Source: Alphaproteobacteria bacterium (GTDB lineage: Bacteria > Pseudomonadota > Alphaproteobacteria > Acetobacterales > Acetobacteraceae). From it: a stretch of 54,054 nucleotides of DNA. This document shows, piece by piece, positions 7,930-16,688 of the stretch. The translations under genes and the position numbers were made by a program. Positions within the stretch are counted from its first letter, which is position 1, and each line of letters opens with the position of its first letter. The notes beneath the pieces are model-generated. The model was not told the DNA's origin. It did not search any database and worked only from the letters and a program-made list of their open reading frames with translations. The DNA is taken from assembly GCA_016869715.1 (NCBI GenBank), contig VGDM01000019.1:1-54054 (forward strand), in the 5' to 3' direction.

Positions 7930-9381
7930 TCACGAAAGCTTCTGCTTCAGCACATCATTGACCAGCGCAGGATTGCCCTTGCCTTGCATGGCCTTCATGG
8001 TCTGGCCGACAAAGAAGCCAAACAGCTTGTCCTTGCCGGAACGGTATTCCGCTACCTTATCGGCATTGGCAGCCAACACCTGGTCAATCACTGCTTCAAT
8101 CGCGCCACTATCCGTCACCTGCTTCAGGCCGCGATCTTCGACAATGGCGCCTGGCGCACGGCCAGTTTCCACCATGGCTTCGAACACTTCCTTGGCGAGT
8201 TTACCGGAAAGCGTGCCATCCGCCATCAGATCCAATAGCGCGCCAAGATCAGGCGCGGTGACGGGCGGTTCGGCGATCGATGTTTTCGTGCGATTGATGG
8301 CAGCGAAAAGATCACCCATCACCCAATTCGCGGCCTGCTTCGCATCCCGCCCCTTGGCGACCGTTTCGTAATAGGCCGCGGTTTCACGTTCCAGCGTCAG
8401 CACATGCGCGTCATAGGGCGGGATGCCGTAATCGCGCACATAGCGCGCGCGGCGCTGATCCGGCAGTTCCGGCAGTGCGGCCTTCAGGCTTTCGACGAAA
8501 GCGGCATCAATCACCAAAGGCGGCAAATCCGGGTCTGGAAAATAGCGGTAATCATGCGCATCTTCCTTGGACCGCATGGAACGCGTGATGCCGCGCCCCG
8601 TATCAAACAATCGCGTTTCCTGATCCACCCTGCCGCCTGCTTCCCAAACCTCGATCTGGCGACGCGCTTCGGCTTCCACAGCCTGCATGACAAAGCGGAT
8701 GGAATTCACATTCTTCACTTCGCAGCGCGTGCGGAAGCCTTCGCCTGCCTTACGCACTGAAACATTCACATCAGCGCGGAGCGAGCCTTCATCCATATTG
8801 CCATCGCAGGTGCCAAGGTAGCGCATGATCTGGCGCAGTTTGGTCAGGTAAGCGCCGGCTTCCTCCGGGCTCCGCATATCGGGTTCCGAAACAATTTCCA
8901 TCAGCGCCACGCCGGAACGATTGAGGTCAATGAAGGATTTTGTCGGGTGCTGGTCGTGCTGGGATTTGCCGGCATCCTGTTCCAGATGCAGCCGCGTGAT
9001 GCCGATGGTCTTTGTGCTGCCATCGGCCAATTCAATATCAATCGCGCCTTCACCGATGATCGGGTGCGCGTATTGGCTGATCTGATAGCCCTGCGGCAAA
9101 TCGGCATAGAAGTAATTCTTGCGATCAAAGCGCGACCAGAGATTGACGTTGGCATTCAAGCCAAGCCCGGTGCGCACGGCCTGCGAAACGCATTCGCGGT
9201 TGATCACCGGCAACATGCCGGGAAAGCCCGCATCAATAAAGGAAACCTGCGCATTGGGTTCCGCGCCAAAGGCCGTTGCCGCGGCGGAAAACAGCTTGGC
9301 GTTAGACATGATTTGGGCATGAACTTCCAGCCCGATCACTATTTCCCATGGGCCGCTTTCGCCGTCAATTATGTAGCTCAT
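7930..9381 (-). CDS. gatB: Aspartyl/glutamyl-tRNA amidotransferase subunit B
   Basis: The 483-residue protein has the GatB/GatE signature early on ([12 protein letters not shown], then LFSAA), [14 protein letters not shown] near residue 90, and [16 protein letters not shown] sequence near 130. The C-terminal YqeY-like tRNA-binding domain ends near [19 protein letters not shown]. With GatC and GatA it converts misacylated Glu-tRNA(Gln) and/or Asp-tRNA(Asn) to the amide form. It is last in the gatC-gatA-gatB order and overlaps gatA by 4 bp, which supports coupled synthesis of the complex. Confidence 0.97.
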   Translation of the reverse strand: MSYIIDGESGPWEIVIGLEVHAQIMSNAKLFSAAATAFGAEPNAQVSFIDAGFPGMLPVINRECVSQAVRTGLGLNANVNLWSRFDRKNYFYADLPQGYQISQYAHPIIGEGAIDIELADGSTKTIGITRLHLEQDAGKSQHDQHPTKSFIDLNRSGVALMEIVSEPDMRSPEEAGAYLTKLRQIMRYLGTCDGNMDEGSLRADVNVSVRKAGEGFRTRCEVKNVNSIRFVMQAVEAEARRQIEVWEAGGRVDQETRLFDTGRGITRSMRSKEDAHDYRYFPDPDLPPLVIDAAFVESLKAALPELPDQRRARYVRDYGIPPYDAHVLTLERETAAYYETVAKGRDAKQAANWVMGDLFAAINRTKTSIAEPPVTAPDLGALLDLMADGTLSGKLAKEVFEAMVETGRAPGAIVEDRGLKQVTDSGAIEAVIDQVLAANADKVAEYRSGKDKLFGFFVGQTMKAMQGKGNPALVNDVLKQKLS

Positions 9382-10865
9382 GCGCCGGCCCTCATTGCTG
9401 GCACTGCCTTGAAATCAGCGGTGCGTTCCAAAGCGGCCCCCACCGCGAAAACCGTTTCCTCATCAAAGGCTCGGCCAATCACCTGCAAGCCGAGCGGCAA
9501 TCCCTGATGATCCAGCCCGGTTGGCAGCGCCAGGCCCGGCAGGCCGGCAAGATTGGCGGTGACTGTGAAGACATCATTCAAATACATCTGCACTGGGTCA
9601 TCGGTATTCTCGCCCTCGGCAAAGGCTGCGGATGGCGTGGCAGGGGTCACAATCGCATCCACCTTGGCCCAGGCTGCGTCAAAATCGCCCGCGATCAAGG
9701 CACGGATTTTCTGCGCCTTCAGGTAATAGGCATCGTAATAACCTGCACTCAACACATAAGTGCCGATCATGATGCGCCGGCGCACTTCGGCGCCAAACCC
9801 CTCAGCTCGCGTGCGCTCATACAGATCACCCAGATCGCTATCCTTCTCCGCCACGCGCAAGCCAAAACGCACACCATCATAGCGCGCCAGATTGGAAGAT
9901 GCTTCCGCAGGGGCCACGATGTAATAGGTCGGCAGCGCATATTTCGTGTGCGGCAGGGAGATATCCACAGTCTCCGCCCCCGCGTCGCGCAGCCAATCCA
10001 GGCCCTGACGCCAGAGCTTTTCAATCTCAGCCGGCATGCCATCCAGGCGGTATTCGCGCGGCACACCAATGCGAAGGCCCTTCACACTGCGGGCGCAAGC
10101 GGCAGCAAAATTCGGCACGGGCTGATTGGCGCTGGTGGAATCCTTCGGATCATGCCCCGCCATGGACCGCAACAGAATGGCGCAATCTTCGACCGTGCGC
10201 GCAAAGGGGCCGGCCTGATCCAGGGAGGACGCAAAGGCCACAATGCCAAAGCGCGAACAGCGCCCATAGGTCGGCTTGATCCCCGTAATGCCGCAAAACG
10301 CCGCCGGCTGACGGATGGAACCGCCGGTATCCGTGCCCGTCGCGCCGAGAGCGATCCGCGCCGCCACTGCCGCAGCAGACCCACCGGACGACCCGCCCGG
10401 CACCAGCCGCGCGTCCGGATCATCCTTGCGCTGCCAGGGGTTCAACACGCCACCATAGGCCGAGGTCAAATTGGATGATCCCATGGCGAATTCATCCAGA
10501 TTGGCCTTGCCCAGAAACACCGCGCCATCGCGCTTCAACTGCGCGGTGACGGTGCTTTCATAGGGCGGGATGAAATTACCCAGGATTGTCGACCCCGCCG
10601 TGGTGCGCACGCCTTCCGTGCAGAACAAATCCTTGATGGCGAGCGGAATACCCTCAAGCGGCCCCGCCTCACCGCGCTTCCGCCGCGCATCGGATGCGCG
10701 CGCTGCCTCCAGCGCTTGTTCGCTCGTGGTGGTGATGAAGGCATTCAGCTTCGGGTTCAGCGCTTCTACGGCGGCCACATGGGCGCGAGTCAATTCCTCG
10801 GCGCTGATCGCGCCCTCATTCAGCGCAGCCAAGGCGCCGCCGAGGGTAAAATCGGTCGCATGCAT
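9378..10865 (-). CDS. gatA: Aspartyl/glutamyl-tRNA amidotransferase subunit A
   Basis: The 495-residue amidase carries the Ser-cisSer-Lys machinery. The Lys is in [15 protein letters not shown] near residue 80, and the Gly/Ser-rich amidase signature is [16 protein letters not shown] near 150-165, followed by [16 protein letters not shown]. It releases ammonia from glutamine and channels it to GatB. It overlaps gatB by 4 bp downstream and gatC by 1 base upstream. Length and motifs are normal for the family. Confidence 0.97.
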   Translation of the reverse strand: MHATDFTLGGALAALNEGAISAEELTRAHVAAVEALNPKLNAFITTTSEQALEAARASDARRKRGEAGPLEGIPLAIKDLFCTEGVRTTAGSTILGNFIPPYESTVTAQLKRDGAVFLGKANLDEFAMGSSNLTSAYGGVLNPWQRKDDPDARLVPGGSSGGSAAAVAARIALGATGTDTGGSIRQPAAFCGITGIKPTYGRCSRFGIVAFASSLDQAGPFARTVEDCAILLRSMAGHDPKDSTSANQPVPNFAAACARSVKGLRIGVPREYRLDGMPAEIEKLWRQGLDWLRDAGAETVDISLPHTKYALPTYYIVAPAEASSNLARYDGVRFGLRVAEKDSDLGDLYERTRAEGFGAEVRRRIMIGTYVLSAGYYDAYYLKAQKIRALIAGDFDAAWAKVDAIVTPATPSAAFAEGENTDDPVQMYLNDVFTVTANLAGLPGLALPTGLDHQGLPLGLQVIGRAFDEETVFAVGAALERTADFKAVPAMRAGA

Positions 10866-11161
10866 TATTCCACCACCTTCGGCACGCCGAAATATTCGCC
10901 CTCTCGGTCAGGCGCATTGGCCAGAACGGCCTCGGCTTTGCCGCCATCGGTCACCACGTCACCCCGCATCGGCATGGCAGCGGCGCCGCCAGGCGTGCCG
11001 CCGGCCATGGGCGCGACGCCATCCGTATTCACGGCCTGGAGCTGTTCAATCCAGCCCAGAATGCCGTTCAGCTCGCCCTGTACGCGGGCGATATCCTGTT
11101 CTTCAAGGCGCAGCCGGGCCAAGGCCGCAACGCGCCGGACGGTGGCGGTGTCTAGGGACAT
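10865..11161 (-). CDS. gatC: Aspartyl/glutamyl-tRNA amidotransferase subunit C
   Basis: The 98-residue protein begins [19 protein letters not shown] and ends with [12 protein letters not shown]. Both ends match GatC, which wraps around GatA and GatB and stabilises the complex. The middle has the family's loop with VNTDGVAPM. It is first of the three-gene operon, and its stop region touches the gatA start. It is divergent from ruvX across only about 47 bp, so both promoters must lie in that short spacer. Confidence 0.93.
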   Translation of the reverse strand: MSLDTATVRRVAALARLRLEEQDIARVQGELNGILGWIEQLQAVNTDGVAPMAGGTPGGAAAMPMRGDVVTDGGKAEAVLANAPDREGEYFGVPKVVE

Positions 11162-11208
11162 GAAATCACTACTTCCCCGAAAAGGAGCGAGGGACCATAA
11201 GGCCCCCG

Positions 11209-11673
11209 ATGCCTATCATCAACCTGATAGAAATGCGCGCCGCACTCCCCCGCCATTCCCGGCTGATCGGCCTTGATCCGGGGAAAAAGACCGTGGGTGT
11301 CGCGCTCAGCGATGTTTCGCTGATGTTGGCCAGCCCCTATGGCAGCCTGAAGCGCGGAAAATTGATGACCATGGCCGCCGAGATCAAGACGATTGCGGCG
11401 AAGGAAGGCGTGGGCGGTCTGGTGGTGGGCTTGCCGCTTGGGCTTGATGGGTCTTTCCGCCCGGCGGCGCAGGCAGCGCGGGATTGGGCGCGGTCGCTTT
11501 CGGATGCCGTTGGTCTGCCTGCCGCGCTCTGGGATGAAAGGCTTTCATCTGCGGCGGTGAACCGCATGATGGTGGGGGAAGCCGATCTCAGTCGCGGCAA
11601 AAGGGCTGCATCGGTGGACAAGGCGGCGGCGGCCTGGATGCTTCAGGCCGCTTTGGACGCAACCAAGGGATGA
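11209..11673 (+). CDS. ruvX: YqgF/RuvX-type putative pre-16S rRNA nuclease
   Basis: The 154-residue protein has the RNase-H-like fold markers of YqgF: LIGLDPGKKTVGVALSD near residue 20-36, VVGLPLGLDGS near 75, LPAALWDERLSS near 105 and a terminal conserved Asp in SVDKAAAAWMLQ. Family members process the 5' end of 16S rRNA and were first described as Holliday-junction resolvase-like. Its last codons overlap the next, disrupted, membrane gene by 4 bp. The exact start is uncertain, because an internal ATG at residue 9 would give the more usual length. Confidence 0.9.
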   Translation: MPIINLIEMRAALPRHSRLIGLDPGKKTVGVALSDVSLMLASPYGSLKRGKLMTMAAEIKTIAAKEGVGGLVVGLPLGLDGSFRPAAQAARDWARSLSDAVGLPAALWDERLSSAAVNRMMVGEADLSRGKRAASVDKAAAAWMLQAALDATKG

Positions 11674-12196
11674 GGCGCATGGATCAGATTCTGGTGGAAG
11701 TCGCCCTAGATGGGCGCATCCGCTACGCGATAGGCGCACTGGCGGGGCTTGGTTTTGCCATGGTGGGCTTTGCGCTGGCGCCGCAGTTTTTTGGCCGAGT
11801 GGCCGGCGATTACGCCCCGGCTTTTGGGGCTTGGTTTTCCCCTCCTGGAGCTTGGGATGTTCCTGTGGCTGTCCTTCATTCCCGCCCCCCATGCGCTGGC
11901 GATTCGCGCCGATGGCAGCGCGGTCTTCGCCCGCAGCATCACCACCTGGTGGCGGTTCTTCGATGCATTTGAGAACCTGCCCCTAGGCGCCATTACCGGG
12001 GTTGCTGTAGCAGCTATTTCCACCCCAAGGCGGCATCACAACAAGCGGAGAGTCGGATTTCTCCGCCACATCAAAGGAATGGCGGCTCGTGCTGCGGCTG
12101 GCAGACGGCAACTTCAGGGAAATTCAGCGCAGCTCCGGGCGGGCTTCGCTGGATGAAAAGGCCGCGGTGCTGCGTGGCGCGCTCAAGCTGCCCTGA
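11670..12196 (+). pseudogene. Disrupted membrane protein gene with two frameshifts
   Basis: Three reading frames must be joined to recover one protein. Frame 1 (from ATG 11670 or 11679) gives MDQILVEVAL, a hydrophobic helix and GDYAPAFGAW. Around 11815-11835 it shifts to a frame reading PLLELGMFLWLSFIPAPHAL, a segment with TWWRFFDAFENLPLG, and a second helix. Near 12025-12035 it shifts again to GGITTSGESDF and then to ADGNFREIQRSSGRASLDE, ending GALKLP and TGA at 12194-12196. The continuity of sensible protein across all three frames shows a once-intact gene of about 170 codons with two predicted helices. I do not recognise it. It overlaps ruvX by 4 bp. Sequencing error is an alternative to true decay. 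Confidence 0.65.
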
Positions 12197-12239
12197 ACGG
12201 GTCTGGCCTTCATGGCCATTGGACGGCTAGAAGAACCCT

Positions 12240-13175
12240 GTGTCTTATCCCCGCAAACACCTTCTGGCCATTGAGGGTCTTGAACCGCCGCATATCGCGG
12301 ATTTGCTGGACCTGGCGGAAGCCTACGCCCTGCTCAACCGCAGCGGCAAAACCCAGCGCGACCTGTTGAAGGGCCGCACGCTGATCAATTTGTTTTTTGA
12401 AGACAGCACTCGCACGCGGACGAGTTTTGAGCTCGCAGGCAAAAGGCTGGGCGCCGATGTCATCAATATGTCGGTCAGCACGTCCAGCGTGAATAAGGGT
12501 GAGACCTTGCTGGATACCGCCAGCACGCTGAATGCGATGCATTGCGATTTGCTGGTGGTGCGGCATGGGCAATCCGGCGCACCTTCACTGCTGAGCCAGA
12601 AGGTAGATGCGGCGGTGATCAATGCGGGCGATGGCACGCATGAACACCCGACTCAGGCGCTTTTGGATGCACTCACCATCCGCCGCCATAAGGGCCGGCT
12701 TGAAGGTTTGATTGTCGCGATTTGCGGCGATATCGCCCATTCGCGAGTCGCACGTTCCAACATGCACCTGCTAACCACCATGGGCAGCCGCGTGCGCGTG
12801 GTGGGGCCACCCACGCTGATCCCGGCTGAGGCCGCGCGTTTGGGTGTTGAGGTCTTTCACGACATGAGGGCCGGGCTTGCCGGGGCCGATGTTGTCATGA
12901 TGCTGCGGCTGCAACGCGAACGCATGTCGGGCGGGCTGGTGCCATCAGCGCGGGAATTCTTTCGCTTCTACGGGTTGGATGCCGAAAAGCTCGCTTTCGC
13001 CAAGCCGGATTCGATTGTGATGCACCCCGGCCCGATGAATCGCGGTGTTGAGATAGACAGCGCCATTGCCGATCACCCAACACGTAGCGTGATTGGCGAA
13101 CAGGTGGAAATGGGTGTGGCCTGCCGCATGGCGGTGCTGGATGTGCTGGCGCGTGGGCTTAGGCGCAATGTGTGA
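12240..13175 (+). CDS. pyrB: Aspartate carbamoyltransferase catalytic subunit
   Basis: The 311-residue protein has the carbamoyl-phosphate motif STRTRTSFE near residue 57, [16 protein letters not shown] near 130, [14 protein letters not shown] near 160 and [10 protein letters not shown] near 265. It condenses carbamoyl phosphate with aspartate, the first committed pyrimidine step. The start is a GTG giving [14 protein letters not shown]. No pyrI is present. Instead a dihydroorotase-like gene without metal ligands follows after a small GNAT gene, the arrangement known for class-A ATCases of the Pseudomonas type, in which PyrC' is a structural partner. The three genes overlap, so they are translated together. 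Confidence 0.95.
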   Translation: MSYPRKHLLAIEGLEPPHIADLLDLAEAYALLNRSGKTQRDLLKGRTLINLFFEDSTRTRTSFELAGKRLGADVINMSVSTSSVNKGETLLDTASTLNAMHCDLLVVRHGQSGAPSLLSQKVDAAVINAGDGTHEHPTQALLDALTIRRHKGRLEGLIVAICGDIAHSRVARSNMHLLTTMGSRVRVVGPPTLIPAEAARLGVEVFHDMRAGLAGADVVMMLRLQRERMSGGLVPSAREFFRFYGLDAEKLAFAKPDSIVMHPGPMNRGVEIDSAIADHPTRSVIGEQVEMGVACRMAVLDVLARGLRRNV

Positions 13176-13614
13176 GCTTCGCCCTGCGCGCGCTGAAGAA
13201 GCGCCCGCGCTTCGCCTGTTGGTGCGTACCGCCTATGCGCATTACGTGCTGCGGCTTGAACGTGAACCGGCGCCGATGCTGGATGATTACGCGGCGCGCA
13301 TCGCGGATTGTCAGGCTTCCGTGCTGGAAGCCGAGGGCGCGCTGCAAGGCGTTGCGGTGCTGGAAGACAGCGAAACTGGCCTATTCCTGGAAAATATCAT
13401 GGTGGCACCCAGCGCGCAGGGCAAGGGGCTTGGCCGGCAAATGCTGACCTGGATTGAAGCCGAAGGCCGCCGCCGTGGCCATCAGCGGCTTTGGCTTTAT
13501 ACGCATGAGGTGATGGCGGAAAACATCGCCATGTATCAGCGCATGGGCTTTGGCGAGGCGCATCGCGCCGAAGAAGCAGGCTATCGCCGCGTGTTTTTCG
13601 AGAAGTCCTTGTGA
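13168..13614 (+). CDS. GNAT family N-acetyltransferase between pyrB and pyrC'
   Basis: Starting at the ATG at 13168 (8-bp overlap with pyrB), the 148-residue product begins [20 protein letters not shown]. It has the acetyl-CoA P-loop motif [15 protein letters not shown] near residue 82-96 and the C-terminal [10 protein letters not shown]. This is a complete GNAT fold. The substrate cannot be told from sequence; amino-acid, protein N-terminal or small-molecule acetylation are all possible. Its stop overlaps the pyrC' start by one base. Insertion of an acetyltransferase inside the pyrB-pyrC' pair is notable because those two products are expected to assemble together. Confidence 0.85.
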   Translation: MCELRPARAEEAPALRLLVRTAYAHYVLRLEREPAPMLDDYAARIADCQASVLEAEGALQGVAVLEDSETGLFLENIMVAPSAQGKGLGRQMLTWIEAEGRRRGHQRLWLYTHEVMAENIAMYQRMGFGEAHRAEEAGYRRVFFEKSL

Positions 13615-14891
13615 TGGCCGATACCTTCATCACCAATGCCCGCCTGCTTGACCCAGCCTCCGGCCTTGATGCGCCGGGCGCTGTACTGATCCGTGACGGG
13701 CTGATTGCCGATTGCGGCGCGGGACTGACTGCACCCGAAGGGGCCACAACAGTGGATGCGTCGGGCGCTTGCTTGGTACCTGGTTTGATTGATCTCCGTG
13801 CCAATCTTGGCGAACCGGGGGCAGAGCATCGGGAAACCATAGCCTCAGCCGCGCAGGCTGCCGCTGCCGGGGGCATCACGACCATTTGCGTGCTGCCCGA
13901 TACCGACCCGGCGCTTGATGATCCCGCGCTGATTTCCTTCATCGCGCGGCGCGGCGAAGCCACCGGGTCGGTCACGCTTTTGCCCTATGGTGCGGCCACG
14001 GCGGGCTGTGCCGGCAAGGAATTGGTGGAATTTGGCCTGCTGCGCGAAGCCGGCGCCATTGCCTTTACTGATGGTGCGCGCGCCATTGCCTCGGCGCGCA
14101 GCATGCGCCTCGCGCTCTCTTATGCGCGCGCCTTTGGCGCCTTCATCATGCAGCACGCGGAAGAACCTAGCCTCGCTTCTGGCGGCGCGGCGACCGAGGG
14201 CGAATTGGCGACCCGGCTTGGCCTGCCCGGCATCACGCCAGCGGCCGAGGCGATGATGGTGGCGCGCGATATCGCAATCGCCCGCATCACGGGCGGGCAT
14301 GTGCATTTTGCGCATATCTCAACGGCGGCGGCGCTTGACCTGATCCGCGCCGCGAAGGCCGAGGGGCTGGCCGTCACCTGCGATACCGCTCCGCCCTATT
14401 TTGACCTGAACGAGACCGCGATTGGCGATTACCGGACCTATGCCAAGCTCTCCCCGCCGCTGCGGACGGAGGCGGATCGGCAGGCAGTGGTGGCGGCTTT
14501 GGTGGATGGCACAATTGACGCCATTGCCTCAGACCATCAGCCACGCGATGCCGATGACAAGCGCCTTCCCTTTGCGCAAGCCGAGGCCGGAGGCGCGGGT
14601 TTGGTGACCCTGCTTGGCGTGACCCTGGCACGCGTGCATGCGGGGGATGTGCCGATGCTGACCGCACTTGGGTTGCTGACTGCGCGGCCCGCGAGTTTGC
14701 TCAATCTGCCGCAGGGCCGCTTGGCCAAGGGCGCCCCGGCGGATTTGGTGCTGTTCCATCCCGATCGCGGCTGGAAGGTTGAAGCCGGCAAGCTGCCGGG
14801 CAAGGCACAGAACTCGCCGTTTGATGGTCGCGCTCTGGAAGGCCGGGTGCTTGGCACCTGGAAGGCCGGGCGGCGCGTTTTTGGGGGCTGA
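13614..14891 (+). CDS. pyrX: Dihydroorotase-like PyrC' (probably non-catalytic ATCase partner)
   Basis: The 425-residue protein follows class-I dihydroorotases end to end: TFITNARLLDPASGLD, a barrel with GGITTICVLPDT, GHVHFAHISTAAALDLIR, and the terminal FHPDRGWKVEAGK with NSPFDGRALEG. The first metal motif, normally DxHxHLREPG, reads DLRANLGEPG here, so both histidines and the Arg are replaced. The later site usually VTxEVTPHH reads VTCDTAPPYF, losing another His. The protein should therefore not bind the catalytic zincs. In Pseudomonas such a PyrC' is needed to assemble active aspartate transcarbamoylase. By inference the real dihydroorotase is encoded elsewhere. Confidence 0.88.
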   Translation: MADTFITNARLLDPASGLDAPGAVLIRDGLIADCGAGLTAPEGATTVDASGACLVPGLIDLRANLGEPGAEHRETIASAAQAAAAGGITTICVLPDTDPALDDPALISFIARRGEATGSVTLLPYGAATAGCAGKELVEFGLLREAGAIAFTDGARAIASARSMRLALSYARAFGAFIMQHAEEPSLASGGAATEGELATRLGLPGITPAAEAMMVARDIAIARITGGHVHFAHISTAAALDLIRAAKAEGLAVTCDTAPPYFDLNETAIGDYRTYAKLSPPLRTEADRQAVVAALVDGTIDAIASDHQPRDADDKRLPFAQAEAGGAGLVTLLGVTLARVHAGDVPMLTALGLLTARPASLLNLPQGRLAKGAPADLVLFHPDRGWKVEAGKLPGKAQNSPFDGRALEGRVLGTWKAGRRVFGG

Positions 14892-14894
14892 GCC

Positions 14895-15500
14895 ATGGCC
14901 GAACATGCGGACAGCATCGCCTTCCTGATCGCGCTGGTGGGCGGCTATCTGATCGGTTCCATCCCCTTTGGCCTGCTGTTGACCAAGGCTGCCGGGCTTG
15001 GTGATATCCGCAAGGTGGGCTCGGGCAATATTGGCGCCACCAATGTGCTGCGCACCGGGCGCAAGGGGCTGGCGGCGGCAACCCTTATCCTGGATGGGCT
15101 GAAGGGGGCGGTCGCGGTGCTGGTCGTGCGCTATTTCCTGGGTGATCAGGATTTGGTGGTGGGTATGGCGGCGGTGCTCGGGCACCTATTCCCGGTCTGG
15201 CTTGGCTTTCGCGGCGGCAAGGGGGTGGCAACCGGGCTTGGCGTGCTGCTGGCCGCTGCCTGGCCGGTGGGGCTCGCCTGCTGCGCGATATGGCTGATGG
15301 CGGCAAAATTCTTAAAAATATCGTCAGCGGCGGCGCTGACCGCCTTTGCGGCGGCGCCGCTTTTCGCCCTGGTTCTGTCCAGCGCGGATCACGCGCTGAT
15401 GGCGCTGCTGATCGCCGTGTTGGTGTTCTGGGGGCATGAGGAAAATATCCGCCGACTTCTGGCGGGCACCGAACCGCGTATCGGTAAAACCGCAAAATAG
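14895..15500 (+). CDS. plsY: Acyl-phosphate:glycerol-3-phosphate acyltransferase
   Basis: The 201-residue integral membrane protein shows the three PlsY cytoplasmic-loop motifs: [11 protein letters not shown] near residue 22, [18 protein letters not shown] near 41-58, and [19 protein letters not shown] near 96-114. It transfers an acyl group from acyl-phosphate to glycerol-3-phosphate, the first step of phospholipid synthesis in most bacteria. Five or more hydrophobic helices are visible. The start lies 3 bases after the pyrC' stop, continuing the tight plus-strand run. Confidence 0.95.
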   Translation: MAEHADSIAFLIALVGGYLIGSIPFGLLLTKAAGLGDIRKVGSGNIGATNVLRTGRKGLAAATLILDGLKGAVAVLVVRYFLGDQDLVVGMAAVLGHLFPVWLGFRGGKGVATGLGVLLAAAWPVGLACCAIWLMAAKFLKISSAAALTAFAAAPLFALVLSSADHALMALLIAVLVFWGHEENIRRLLAGTEPRIGKTAK

Positions 15501-15525
15501 AGCCGGCATTTAGTATTTCCCGCAC

Positions 15526-16677
15526 GTGGAATTACGGTATAGTCTTTCGCCTATACCTGTCGCCACCCCCAGCCCCGCCGCAAGCCTCGCCCTCTGGCGC
15601 CTTGCCGAAACCGAGGGGATCGGCCCCATAGGCTTTCGCTGCCTGCTCACCCTTGATTGCAGTGGCCGCGCAGCCTTGGAGGCTTTGCCCCGTCTTCTCG
15701 CCAGGCGCGAAACCCCGGCACGTATCCCAAGCCTGGATGAGGCGCGGCGGGAAGCCGATGCAATGGCCAGGCTCGGCGCGCGCTTTATCTTTTGAAGCAG
15801 CACTGACTACCCGCCCTTGCTCGCCATGTTGCCTGACGCGCCAGCCATGCTCGCGGTGCAGGGCAATGCCGTTTTGCTGCCTCAGGTGCCAAGCTTCGCC
15901 ATAGTCGGCGCCCACAATGCCTCGGCCGCTGGGCGGCGTATCGCCGAAGACATTGCGGAGGCTTTGACCAAGGCAAGTGTGCTGATGATCTCGGGCCTCG
16001 CACGCGGGGTTGATGCGGCCGCGCATCAGGGCGCCCTGCGGGCCGGGCCAACGCTTGCCGTGCTGCCGGGCGGCTCGGATGTCGCCTATCCGCTGGAAAA
16101 CGCAGCGTTTCAGGCGCGCATTGGCCGAGAAGCTGCGCTGGTGGCGGACCATGCCTTGGGCATCGCGCCCCTAGCGCGGCATTTCCCCAAGCGCAACCGG
16201 ATCGTCGCCGGGCTTTCGCTAGGTGTGCTGGTGGTGGAAGCGGCTGAGCGCTCCGGCACGCTGATCACCGCGCGCCTCGCCCTGGAAACGGGGCGCGACG
16301 TCTTCGCCATCCCCGGCAGCCCACTCGACCCACGCAGCCGCGGCGTTAACGACCTGATCCGCCAGGGCGCGCATTTGGTGGAATCCGCCACCGATGTGCT
16401 GACCCATCTGCCCGAAGTGCCCAGCGATGCCCCGCTTTTTGTGCTACCAATGGTCTCGGAAATCCCAATTACGGAGGATATCCCGCCCGAGGCCACCCCC
16501 GGCGAATATGGTCATCTGATTGATTTGATTGGGATGGCACCGATATCGGTTGACGATCTTCTCCGGCGCTGTCACCTCTCCCCCCATGCGCTCCAGGCGG
16601 CGCTTGCCGATCTGGAACTGGAAGGCCGGGTGGATATGCTGCCCGGGCACCGGGTTGCGCTAACCGGGCGAGGGTGA
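15526..16677 (+). pseudogene. dprA: DNA-processing protein DprA, interrupted by an in-frame TGA
   Basis: The frame begins GTG at 15526 and encodes the N-terminal SAM-like part (LALWRLAETEGIGPIGF). It meets TGA at 15793-15795 after GARFIF, and continues in the same frame with SSTDYPPLLAMLPDAPAML. The Rossmann domain then shows FAIVGAHNASAAGRRIAED, SGLARGVDAAAHQGAL, PLARHFPKRNRIVAGLS and AAERSGTLITARLA. The C-terminal winged helix follows (GMAPISVDDLLRRCHLS). DprA loads RecA on incoming single strands during transformation. An ATG at 15826, just after the stop, could allow a product with the whole Rossmann and C-terminal domains, so partial function is possible. Sequencing error cannot be excluded. 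Confidence 0.85.
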
Positions 16678-16688
16678 AGCGGGAAGGC

